Assembly (NCBI GenBank): GCA_009746045.1
Contig: RPFO01000356.1
Span: forward strand, 52,528-116,527
DNA from: Mesostigma viride
Lineage: Eukaryota; Streptophyta; Mesostigmatophyceae; Mesostigmatales; Mesostigmataceae
DNA length: 64,000 nucleotides
Reading direction: 5' to 3'
This document shows positions 53,014-64,000 of this stretch, one piece after another (positions within the stretch are counted from its first letter, which is position 1; every line of letters begins with the position of its first letter). The notes under the pieces were generated by a model that saw only the letters and a program-made list of their open reading frames with translations, did not search any database and was not told where the DNA came from. The position numbers were made by a program, and so were the translations under genes.

Positions 53014-53460
53014 GGTGTGACAATAGAAGGTGTTTTATATTTCTGCATCAAGCAAGTCAAAAGTAATCTCCACTGGCTTACAACCTGAATCTTGCTTTGC
53101 TGGGTCTGCTGTGTTCGTGTCTCATTGTGCAGGCTATCCCCTTGGTTGACCAACCAGGTGATTTGTGGTGCCAGCGGGGCCATATTGGTTTTCTTCTCAT
53201 TTTCCATCCGTCGCAACGGACCGCATGGGCGGGCGGGAGGGCAGAGAGGGCAGGGCAGGGCAGGCCAGGCGAGGCAGGAAAGGCTGCAAGGGTATGCAGC
53301 ACAGGTAGGCTGGCAGGCAAGGGTCATGGGGCATGAGCCATGGGGCTTGAGCCACGAGCCTTGCGGCATGAGGTTTGGGGATGGGGCAAACAGGAGGGCA
53401 GCCAGCCAGCCACATCCACATGATTAGGGGCCAGACAGCAATCAGGGGCACCGCGGGCCC

Positions 53461-54836
53461 ACTTATGCATGCCAGGCACCCCACCAACCCACGCACGCAT
53501 GCCAGCCACCCCCATGCCCACGCACACAAACCCACTTATGCATGCCAGCCACCCCCCACACCCACGTACGCATGCCAGCCACCCCCCACACCCACGCACG
53601 CATGGCAGCCACCCCACGAACCCAGGCACGCATGCCAGCCCCCCCTCAAGCCACGCATGCATGTCAGCCCCCCACCACACCCACGCATGCATGCCACTCC
53701 CCCCCACACCCACGCACGCATGCCAGCCACCCCCCACACCCACGCACGCCCCCCGCCACACCCACGCACGCATGCCAGCCCCCCCCTCATGTACGCATGC
53801 ATGCCAGCCACCCCACAAACCCACGCTTGGATGCCAGCCCCCCCACATGCATGCATGCATGCCAGCCCCCCCCACATCCACGCACGCATGGCAGCCGCCC
53901 GCCCAACCCACGCACGCATGCCAGCCAACCCCCACATGCACGCATGCTTGCCAGCCACCCCACATGCAAACAAGCCCCCCCCACATGCATGCTTGCATTC
54001 CAGCCACCCCACAAACCCATGCACGCATGCCAGCCACCCCCACACCCACGCACGCATGTCAGCCACCCCACGAGCCCACGCATGCATGCCAGCCACCCCC
54101 ACAAACCCACGCATGCATTCCAGCCACCCCCCACATGCACGTGCATGCCAGCCACCCCCCACACCCACGTACGCATGCCAGCCACCCCCCACACCCACGC
54201 ACGCATGGCAGCCCACCCCACGAACCCAGGCACGCATGCCAGCCCCCCCTAAACCCACGCACGCATGGCAGCCCACCCCCAAACCCAGGCACGCATGCCA
54301 GCCAACCCCACACCCACGCACTTATGTAAGCCCCCCCCCACACACGCATGCATGCCAGCCCCCCCACAAACCCACACACGCGTGCCAGCCCCCCCCACAT
54401 GCACGCATGCATGCCAGCCACCCCATAAACCCATGCATGCATGCCAGCCACCCCCGTCACCAACGTACGCATGCCGTCCCCCCCCCACACACGCATGCAT
54501 GCCAGCCTGCCCCGCCCCACATGCAACCATGGCAGCTCCCTTCCACACCCACGCATGCATGCTAGCCACCCCACAAACCCATGCACGCATGCCACCCCCC
54601 CACAAACCCACGCATGCATGCCAGCCACCCCCCACATGCATGTGCATGCCAGCCACCCCCCACACCCACGTACGCATGCCAGCCGTCCCCCCGCATGCAT
54701 GGCAGCTGCCCACCACACCCACGCAGGTATGGCATCCCGCCCCGCCCCACATGCATGCATGGCAGCTCCCCTCCACACCCACGCTCGAATCCCAGCCCCC
54801 CCCACGCATGCATGGTAGCTCCCCACCACACCCACA
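53461..54836. repeat. CATGCCAGCC minisatellite, unit 1
   Basis: About 1.4 kb of variable roughly 30-bp units built from ATGCCAGCCACCCC and CACACCCACGCACGC. Every frame remains open (CACQPP, HARTHAS and, on the minus strand, GGWHAW repeats). These are products of the repeat and not genes. Confidence 0.95.
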
Positions 54837-55427
54837 AATGGACAGGGCTGGCCTGCGACGCCCCACGGTCGCGCGCAAGGGCACTGTCGAGTCATGTACA
54901 AAACATTGTCTACATGAAGTCATAGTGGGCATGACCGATGGTGCATGTGTTTACAAAGGATTGCCACTCAATGAATATTGATGAATGATGAACATTTGAG
55001 TTTGCATGGAAGTGTTTGGTCGTTATGGCTGCCGCTAAAGCGGTACCCACATATGCATGGCATAGCTGCATTGTGAGTTTCAGTTGTTAGGAAGTAATGA
55101 GTAAGGAAATACTTGCATGCAATGAACGGCGACGTCTCACAATGTACGGTACTATTCGGACTGGGTTTATGTACTAGTAGTATGACGCGTGCTGGACGTG
55201 CCCGTGAGGGACGGAGCGTGGGATCGACGGTGCGGCGGGCCGGCGCGAGCGCGCGCGATGGGAAGCCCCCAAAGGAAGGCCGCCGAGCGTTCGCCCCCGG
55301 CGTAGGGGCCGGGCCGGTCGGCGGGCTCAACCCGGCGGGTCGAAGCTTTCGGCGGGGGCCTCAGGGCCCCTGGTGGCGTAGTGCGTCCGAAAAAGTGGGG
55401 GGCCTTGGCCCCCCCACTAGTCCCCTT

Positions 55428-58400
55428 CTAGTGACTACGATTAACCCCAACGCAAAAGTTTGGCGAACCGTGAGGCCCGAAAAGTGGCCCGTACGAAAAC
55501 CGCGAGCGCAGGGCGGCCGATAGTCAGGGCGATCCGGGGATCCGCGGTGGCGCCCAATCGGAGCAGTTGCCCGAAAAGTGGCAAACTGGGGAGATCGAGT
55601 GTCCACCTTTCCTGAACGGGCCTGAAACGGCCGTTACGTCCAGATCCGGTTCAGCACTTTTGCGGGCAGGTGGGAGGCCAGCCAATGGCCGCGGCCAGAT
55701 AAAAATACGGAACCCGGCACGATGTCGGCTTGTTGCGAGGCCGTCAAACTCTTCGCACGAAGCATCTCTAACCAAACAAGCCGGCGTAGGTTAACGCTTC
55801 TGTGACGCGGAAGTACAACAACTCGGAGTATAGAACCCGCCGTCCTCGAGTTTCGTAGCGTTCAGTGAGACAAGTCGACGGAACGTCCAGAAAATGTTTT
55901 GAAACCGTAAGACGTTGGCCGTTATGGCCGTTTTCCTGTCCGCATTTCGTTCAGAAACCGTTTCACTGAGTTGTTCCGCATCACTTTTCGATTCAGACCG
56001 AAGGTATAGTCTGAACATGATGTGACTGATATTTATTCTAAAATTATACGCAAATGTTTAGTTGGAGGAGTGGAGAGTAGTATGATGCTTGCTGGACGAA
56101 TTTCTGCCACATTCCGTACTTACCAAGCTGGAAACAAAGGACTTGGGAGGATTTTCAAGTGGGTAGTACGCGGTGCTGGACCGCCTGGACGCGCCCAAGC
56201 AATCGAACGTGCATAAACCAGGACTGCGAGGGGGCGAGGGGGCGACATGCTGCGACAGCACTTAATTTCCTGCTGGCTGGGGATGGCGTCCAACGCTGCC
56301 TGGAAAATTGGGGATGGACAATGCGTGGGCATTGCTTTTATAGCGTTCAATGTTCCATTTCGATGCGTACCTTTGAATTGTTTCTGATCTGGCTGGCCGT
56401 CGGTGGGCAGTCACGTGCGTGGGAGAGGTTCGGGGCGCTATGGCCTGCTGCGATAGCTAGCGACCTGGAAATGGAATGTCGTTGTAGATTTAGGTATTAT
56501 GTTATCGTGCTTCTTTGCTTGACGTATTGGGTGCCTAGTGAAATCAGTTTGCTGTTCGTGGAAGGCGTGGGTGTGGCCGACGAGTTTCTGTTGTCGTCAC
56601 ACAATATTGGAATGAACGCTGGATTTGTTGCCACGGGACGTACGCTGGCGATGCCGATGGTGAGTCGTTTGTTTCGATGGCCGGGCTAGTGCCTGCCCTC
56701 TTTCTGATGCGTTTCCTCGGTTGCGTTGTTTCCATTTGGCCGAATTCACGTAGTCGCAGCGAAGACATAGCGTAGCAAGGGTCTGCGTTTCATTTTCTTA
56801 GCCGTGCAGGACGCCATCTTCATGGTCCTTCGGGTTTCCCGTGTCAACGTCCGTTGCCAGAGGATCTGTGATGATTTTTTTCTGGAATATACTGGGCGGT
56901 GAAAGCCCCTGTGGATGCTTGCCTGGTCATGAGTTTAGGGCGTCATTTACTGCTGTACTCGCTGATATTCATGGTGCTTACTGCGTAAGATAATCCGCCT
57001 TGCTTCGCGCGTGGATTTTCACTGGGCTGAAGAGCGCGTCTGGTAACATGTTTACGTGGTGTATAAGGTGATCAATCAACCATTTGTTCATAGAAGGTGT
57101 GACCGTAGAAGGTGTTTTATATTTCTTCATCAAGCAAGTCAAAAGTAATCTCCACTGGCTTACAACCTGAATCTTGCTTTGCTGGGTCTGCTGTGTTCCT
57201 GTCTCATTGTGCAGGCTATCCCCTTGGTTGACCAACCAGGTGATTTGTGGTGCCAGCGGGGCCATATTGGTTTTCTTCTCATTTTCCATCCGTGGCAACG
57301 GACCGCATGGGCGGGCGGGAGGGCAGAGAGGGCAGGGCAGGGCAGGCCAGGCGAGGCAGGAAAGGCTGCAAGGGTATGCAGCACAGGTAGGCTGGCAGGC
57401 AAGGGCCATGGGGCATGAGACATGGCGCTTGAGCTACGAGCCTTGCGGCATGGGGTTTGGGGATGGGGAAAACAGGAGGGCAGGCAGCCAGCCACATCCA
57501 CATGATTAGGGGCCAGACAGCAATCAGGGGCACCGCGGGCCCACTTATGCATGCCAGGCACCCCACCAACCCACGCACGCATGCCAGCCACCCCCATGCC
57601 CACGCACGCATGCCAGCCCCCCCCCCCCCACACAAACCCACTTATGCATGCCAGCCACCCCCCACACCCACGTACGCATGCCAGCCACCCCCCACACCCA
57701 CGCACGCATGGCAGCCACCCCACGAACCCAGGCACGCATGCCAGCCCCCCCTCAAGCCACGCATGCATGGCAGCCCACCACCACACCCACGCATGCATGC
57801 CACCCCCCCCACACCCACGCACGCATGCCAGCCACCCCCCATACCCACGTACGCCCCCCCCACACCCACGCACGCATGCCAGCCCCCCCCTCATGCACGC
57901 ATGCATGCCAGCCACCCCACAAACCCACGCATGGATGCCAGCCCCCCCACATGCATGCATGCTTGCCAGCCACCCCACATGCAAACAAGCCCCCCCCACA
58001 TGCATGCTTGCATTCCAGCCACCCCCACACCCACGCACGCATGCCAGCCACCCCACGAGCCCACGCATGCATGCCAGCCACCCCCCACATGCACGCATGG
58101 ATGCCAGCCACCCGCCACATGCACATGCATGCCAGCCACCCCCCACACCCACGTACGCATGCCAGCCACCCCCCACACCCACGCACGCATGGCAGCCCAC
58201 CCCACGAACCCAGGCACGCATGCCAGCCCCCCCCTAAACCCACGCACGCATGGCAGCCCACCCCCAAACCCAGGCACGCATGCCAGCCACCCCCATACCC
58301 ACGCACTTATGTCAGCCCCCCCCACACACACGCATGCATGCCAGCCCCCCCCAAACCCACACACGCGTGCCAGCCCCCCCCCACATGCACGCATGCATGC

Positions 58401-59450
58401 CAGCCACCCCACAAACCCACTTATGCATGCCAGCCACCCCCGTCACCAACGTACGCATGCCGTCCCCCCCCACACCCACGCATGCATGCCAGCCTGCCCC
58501 GCCCCACATGCGTCCATGGCAGCTCCCCCCACACCCACGCATGCATGCTAGCCACCCCACAAACCCATGCACGCATGCCAGCCACCCCCAGACCCACGCA
58601 CGCATGCCACCCCCCCACAAACCCACGCATGCATGCCAGCCACCCCCCACATGCACGCATGCATGACAGCCACCCCCCACATGCACGTGCATGCCAGCCA
58701 CCCCCCACACCCACATACGCATGCCAGCCACCCCCCACACCCACGCACGCATGGCAGCCACCCCCCACAGCCACGCACGCATGCCAGCCCCCCCCTCAAG
58801 CCACGCATGCATGGCAGCTCCCCACCACACCCACGAATGGACAGGGCTGGCCTGCCGCACCCCACGGTCGCGCACAAGGGCACTGTCGAGTCATGTACAA
58901 AACTTTGTCTACATGAAGTCATAGTGGGCATTACCGATGGTGCCTGTGTTTACAAAGGATTGCCACTCAATGAATATTAATGAATGATGAACATGGGAGT
59001 TTGCATGGAAGTGTTTGGTCGTTATGGCTGCCGCTTGCAAAAAGCGGTACCCACATTGTGTCCTGCATGGCATAGCTTCATAGTTGTTATTGCATAGCAT
59101 AGTTGTTAGGAAGTAATGAGTAAGGAAATACTTGCATGCAATGAACGGCGACGTCTCACAATATACGGTACTGTTCGGACTGGGTTGATGTACTAGTAGT
59201 AGTAGGACGCGTGCTGGACGTGCCCGTGAGGGACGGAGCGTGGGATCGACGGAGCGGCGGGCCGGCGCGAGCGCGCACGATGGGAAGCCCCCAAAGGAAG
59301 GCCGCCGAGCGTTCGCCCCCCGGCGTAGTGACCGGGCCGGTCGGCGGGCTCAACCCGGCGGGTCGAAGCTTTCGGCGGAGGCCTCAGGGCCCCTGGTGGC
59401 GTAGTGCGTCCGAATAAGTGGGGGGCCTTGGCCCCCCCACTAGTCCCCTT
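55428..59450. repeat. Tandem 4-kb array, unit 2
   Basis: 4,023 bp, almost identical to unit 3 over its first 2 kb. It contains the promoter-like segment (about 55,681), a 176-codon plus frame at 56,159-56,689 and a 143-codon minus frame at 56,978-57,409. The plus frame is frameshifted in unit 1. The minus frame is preserved in unit 1 but with mostly amino-acid-changing differences. I therefore do not call either a gene. Confidence 0.88.
57541..58836. repeat. CATGCCAGCC minisatellite, unit 2
   Basis: Same family as in unit 1 with rearranged order of unit variants and C-runs up to 11 long. It is strongly strand-asymmetric (C-rich on plus). Confidence 0.95.
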
Positions 59451-62400
59451 CTAGTGACTACGATTAACCCCAACGCAAAAGTTTGGCGAACCGTGAGGCC
59501 CGAAAAGTGGCCCGTACGAAAACCGCGAGCGCAGGGCGGCCGATAGTCAGGGCGATCCGGGGATCCGCGGTGGCGCCCAATCGGAGCAGTTGCCCGAAAA
59601 GTGGCAAACTGGGGAGATCGAGTGTCCACCTTTCCTGAACGGGCCTGAAACGGCCGTTACGTCCAGATCCGGTTCAGCACTTTTGCGGGCAGGTGGGAGG
59701 CCAGCCAATGGCCGCGGCCAGATAAAAATACGGAACCCGGCACGATGTCGGCTTGTTGCGAGGCCGTCAAACTCTTCGCACGAAGCATCTCTAACCAAAC
59801 AAGCCGGCGTAGGTTAACGCTTCTGTGACGCGGAAGTACAACAACTCGGAGTATAGAACCCGCCGTCCTCGAGTTTCGTAGCGTTCAGTGAGACAAGTCG
59901 ACGGAACGTCCAGAAAATGTTTTGAAACCGTAAGACGTTGGCCGTTATGGCCGTTTTCCTGTCCGCATTTCGTTCAGAAACCGTTTCACTGAGTTGTTCC
60001 GCATCACTTTTCGATTCAGACCGAAGGTATAGTCTGAACATGATGTGACTGATATTTATTCTAAAATTATACGCAAATGTTTAGTTGGAGGAGTGGAGAG
60101 TAGTATGATGCTTGCTGGACGAATTTCTGCCACATTCCGTACTTACCAAGCTGGAAACAAAGGACTTGGGAGGATTTTCAAGTGGGTAGTACGCGGTGCT
60201 GGACCGCCTGGACGCGCCCAAGCAATCGAACGTGCATAAACCAGGACTGCGAGGGGGCGAGGGGGCGACATGCTGCGACAGCACTTAATTTCCTGCTGGC
60301 TGGGGATGGCGTCCAACGCTGCCTGGAAAATTGGGGATGGACAATGCGTGGGCATTGCTTTTATAGCGTTCAATGTTCCATTTCGATGCGTACCTTTGAA
60401 TTGTTTCTGATCTGGCTGGCCGTCGGTGGGCAGTCACGTGCGTGGGAGAGGTTCGGGGCGCTATGGCCTGCTGCGATAGCTAGCGACCTGGAAATGGAAT
60501 GTCGTTGTAGATTTAGGTATTATGTTATCGTGCTTCTTTGCTTGACGTATTGGGTGCCTAGTGAAATCAGTTTGCTGTTCGTGGAAGGCGTGGGTGTGGC
60601 CGACGAGTTTCTGTTGTCGTCACACAATATTGGAATGAACGCTGGATTTGTTGCCACGGGACGTACGCTGGCGATGCCGATGGTGAGTCGTTTGTTTCGA
60701 TGGCCGGGCTAGTGCCTGCCCTCTTTCTGATGCGTTTCCTCGGTTGCGTTGTTTCCATTTGGCCGAATTCACGTAGTCGCAGCGAAGACATAGCGTAGCA
60801 AGGGTCTGCGTTTCATTTTCTTAGCCGTGCAGGACGCCATCTTCATGGTCCTTCGGGTTTCCCGTGTCAACGTCCGTTGCCAGAGGATCTGTGATGATTT
60901 TTTTCTGGAATATACTGGGCGGTGAAAGCCCCTGTGGATGCTTGCCTGGTCATGAGTTTAGGGCGTCATTTACTGCTGTACTCGCTGATATTCATGGTGC
61001 TTACTGCGTAAGATAATCCGCCTTGCTTCGCGCGTGGATTTTCACTGGGCTGAAGAGCGCGTCTGGTAACATGTTTACGTGGTGTATAAGGTGATCAATC
61101 AACCATTTGTTCATAGAAGGTGTGACCGTAGAAGGTGTTTTATATTTCTTCATCAAGCAAGTCAAAAGTAATCTCCACTGGCTTACAACCTGAATCTTGC
61201 TTTGCTGGGTCTGCTGTGTTCCTGTCTCATTGTGCAGGCTATCCCCTTGGTTGACCAACCAGGTGATTTGTGGTGCCAGCGGGGCCATATTGGTTTTCTT
61301 CTCATTTTCCATCCGTGGCAACGGACCGCATGGGCGGGCGGGAGGGCAGAGAGGGCAGGGCAGGGCAGGCCAGGCGAGGCAGGAAAGGCTGCAAGGGTAT
61401 GCAGCACAGGTAGGCTGGCAGGCAAGGGCCATGGGGCATGAGACATGGCGCTTGAGCTACGAGCCTTGCGGCATGGGGTTTGGGGATGGGGAAAACAGGA
61501 GGGCAGGCAGCCAGCCACATCCACATGATTAGGGGCCAGACAGCAATCAGGGGCACCGCGGGCCCACTTATGCATGCCAGGCACCCCACCAACCCACGCA
61601 CGCATGCCAGCCACCCCATGCCCACGCACGCATGCCAGCCACCCCCCCCCCCCACACAAACCCACTTATGCATGCCAGCCACCCCCCACACCCACGTACG
61701 CATGCAGCCACCCCCCACACCACGCACGCATGGCAGCCACCCCACGAACCCAGGCACGCATGCCAGCCCCCCCTCAAGCCACGCATGCATGGCAGCCCAC
61801 CACCACACCCACGCATGCATGCCACTCCCCCCCCACCCACGCACGCATGCCAGCCACCCCCATACCCACGTACGCCCCCCCCACACCACGCACGCATGCC
61901 AGCCCCCCCCTCATGCACGCATGCATGCCAGCCACCCCACAAACCCACGCATGGATGCCAGCCCCCCCCACATGCATGCTGCTTGCCAGCCACCCACATG
62001 CAAACAAGCCCCCCCCCACATGCATGCTTGCATTCCAGCCACCCCCACACCCACGCACGCATGCCGCCACCCCACGAGCCCACGCATGCATGCCAGCCAC
62101 CCCCCACATGCACGCATGGATGCCAGCCACCCGCCACATGCACATGCATGCCAGCCACCCCCACACCCACGTACGCATGCCAGCCACCCCCCACACCCAC
62201 GCACGCATGGCAGCCCCCCACGAACCCAGGCACGCATGCCAGCCCCCCCTAAACCCACGCACGCATGGCAGCCCACCCCCAAACCCAGGCACGCATGCCA
62301 GCCCCCCATACCCACGCACTTATGTCAGCCCCCCCACACACACGCATGCATGCCAGCCCCCCCCAAACCCACACACGCGTGCCAGCCCCCCCCCACATGC

Positions 62401-63430
62401 ACGCATGCATGCCAGCCACCCACAAACCCACTTATGCATGCCAGCCACCCCCGTCACCAACGTACGCATGCCGTCCCCCCCACACCCACGCATGCATGCC
62501 AGCCTGCCCCGCCCACATGCGTCCATGGCAGCTCCCCCCACACCCACGCATGCATGCTAGCCACCCCACAAACCATGCACGCATGCAGCCCCCCAGCCAC
62601 GCACGCATGCCACCCCCCCACAACCCACGCATGCATGCCAGCCACCCCCACATGCACGCATGCATGACAGCCACCCCCACATGCACGTGCATGCCAGCCA
62701 CCCCCACACCCACATACGCATGCCAGCCACCCCCACACCCACGCACGCATGGCAGCACCCCCACAGCCACGCACGCATGCCAGCCCCCCCCTCAAGCCAC
62801 GCATGCATGGCAGCTCCCCACCACACCCACGAATGGACAGGGCGGCCTGCCGCACCCCACGGTCGCGCACAAGGGCACGTCGAGTCATGTACAAAACTTT
62901 GTCTACATGAAGTCATAGTGGCATTACCGATGGTGCCTGTGTTTACAAAGGATTGCCACTCAATGAATATTAATGAATGATGACATGGGAGTTTGCATGG
63001 AAGTGTTTGGTCGTTATGGCTGCCGCTTGCAAAAAGCGGTACCCACATTGTGTCCTGCATGGCATAGCTTCATAGTTGTTATTGCATAGCATAGTTGTTA
63101 GGAAGTAATGATAAGGAATACTTGCATGCAATGAACGGCGACGTCTCACAATATCGTACTGTTCGGACTGGGTTGATGTACTAGTAGTAGTAGGACGCGT
63201 GCTGGACGTGCCCGTGAGGGAGGAGCGTGGGATCGACGGAGCGGCGGGCCGGCGCGAGCGCGCACGATGGAAGCCCCCAAAGGAAGGCCGCCGAGCGTTC
63301 GCCCCCGGCGTAGTGACCGGGCCGGTCGGCGGGCTCACCCGGCGGGTCGAAGCTTTCGGCGGAGGCCTCAGGGCCCTGGTGGCGTAGTGCGTCCGAATAA
63401 GTGGGGCCTTGGCCCCCCACTAGTCCCCTT
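59451..63430. repeat. Tandem 4-kb array, unit 3
   Basis: 3,980 bp. The first 2 kb match unit 2 essentially exactly. From about 61,610 onward it differs mainly by scattered single-base deletions, inside and outside homopolymers. Confidence 0.88.
61563..62834. repeat. CATGCCAGCC minisatellite, unit 3
   Basis: The same order of variants as in unit 2, but with numerous one-base deletions, so the frames here are broken relative to unit 2. Confidence 0.93.
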
Positions 63431-64000
63431 CTAGTGACTACGATTAACCCCAACGCAAAAGTTTGGCGAACCGTGAGGCCCGAAAAGTGGCCCGTACGAA
63501 AACCGCGAGCGCAGGGCGGCCGATAGTCAGGGCGATCCGGGGATCCGCGGTGGCGCCCAATCGGAGCAGTTGCCCGAAAAGTGGCAAACTGGGAATCGAG
63601 TGTCCACCTTTCCTGAACGGGCCTGAACGGCCGTTACGTCCAGATCCGGTTCAGCACTTTTGCGGGCAGGTGGGAGGCCAGCCAATGGCCCGGCAGATAA
63701 AAATACGGAACCCGGCACGACGGCTTGTTGCGAGGCCGTCAACTCTTCGCACGAAGCATCTCTAACCAAACAAGCCGGCGTGTTAACGCTTCTGTGACGC
63801 GGAGTACAACAACTCGGAGTATAGAACCCGCCGTCCTCGAGTTTCCGTAGCGTTCAGTGAGACAAGTCGACGGAACGTCCAGAAATGTTTTGAAACCGTA
63901 AGACGTTTGGCGTTATGGCCGTTTTCCTGTCCCGCATTTCGTTCAGAAACCGTTTCACTGAGTTGTTCCGCATCACTTTTCGATTCAGACCGAAGGTATA
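63431..64000. repeat. Tandem 4-kb array, partial unit 4
   Basis: Begins CTAGTGACTACGATTAACCCC and continues to the window end, matching the first 570 bp of units 2 and 3 with many single-base deletions and a few insertions. Confidence 0.85.

Larger units (their letters stand above)
51331..55427. repeat. Tandem 4-kb array, unit 1
   Basis: The unit is counted from the landmark CTAGTAACTACGATTAACCCC. It has the same order of segments as the next units: GGCCCGAAAAGTGGCCCGTACG, a CCAAT/TATA-like region, a 1.5-kb unique stretch, a minisatellite and a GC-rich end. It is the most diverged unit (many substitutions, the ACTGGTTGTCTCCTTG insertion at about 52,992). Frames in it are interrupted relative to the other units, which argues against a conserved protein gene. 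Confidence 0.85.

Noticed and set aside
53324-54981. Frames of up to about 400 codons of His/Pro/Cys or Trp/Gly repeats (also in units 2 and 3)
   Set aside because: They are translations of the minisatellite in every frame, differ freely between units and start or end at arbitrary points.
56159-56689. 176-codon frame repeated in units 2 and 3 of the array
   Set aside because: Frameshifted in unit 1 and without recognisable features; identity in units 2 and 3 reflects recent duplication.
56978-57409. 143-codon minus frame conserved in three units
   Set aside because: Differences from unit 1 mostly change amino acids and include an in-frame mobile fragment; no sign of selection.

Overview
The window looks like nuclear DNA of a plastid-bearing eukaryote, most likely a green alga. 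It has multi-exon genes with GT-AG introns, one of them encoding a chloroplast ECF-transporter subunit of the ABCI12/EcfT type. It also has an LTR retroelement, many micro- and minisatellites, plant-type CCCTAAA telomere-like motifs, and an integrated Polinton-like virus (PLV). The species cannot be named from the sequence alone.

Layout. 1-18,496 is host DNA with three or four genes whose splice phases I could close by hand: an EcfT-like plastid membrane protein (minus, 6 exons, 3,794-7,509), a possible 61-residue protein (minus, 7,748-7,976), a Siva-family zinc-binding protein (plus, 8,655-10,252, 5' end unresolved) and a HIT/DUF4922-like protein (minus, 4 exons, 12,557-15,715). 18,497-25,955 is a young LTR retroelement with near-identical 692-bp LTRs, a CCGGG target duplication and no recognisable gag-pol, so it is a large non-autonomous derivative lying on the minus strand. 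A diverged relative of its LTR follows near 26,224.

27,190-48,297 is a 21.1-kb PLV provirus bounded by about 708-bp terminal inverted repeats. The left arm, on the minus strand, is a structural module: fibre-like Ig/LamG protein, double-jelly-roll major capsid protein, small membrane-active-like protein, penton-like protein, C2H2 zinc finger and a giant fibre-like protein. The right arm, on the plus strand, is a replication, packaging and integration module: coiled-coil protein, A32-type packaging ATPase, AT-hook protein, tyrosine recombinase and an AEP-primase plus herpes-OBP-like SF2 helicase. No protein-primed polymerase B or retroviral-type integrase is present.

The main discovery is a pair of related, apparently undescribed palindromic insertions inside the provirus (35,537-36,575 and 45,248-46,337). 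Each is built as hairpin - spacer - hairpin - inverted spacer - hairpin. Each has AGTTA...TAACT ends and a 5-bp target duplication (GTATA; TCATC). Each cleanly splits one large viral gene, and removing the insertion plus one duplication copy restores the reading frame exactly (1,103-codon structural gene; 1,195-codon primase-helicase gene). The spacers carry a tRNA-like B box and look like permuted tRNA halves.

48,298-51,330 is host DNA with GATG/GGGT microsatellites and interspersed repeats. 51,331-64,000 is a tandem array of about 4-kb units (three and a fraction), each containing a 1.3-kb CATGCCAGCC-type minisatellite. The last unit is full of single-base deletions that look like unpolished contig-end sequence. 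A short interspersed family with a fixed 3' end (GGTTGTCTCCTTG) and 12-20-bp target duplications is scattered through the host DNA.
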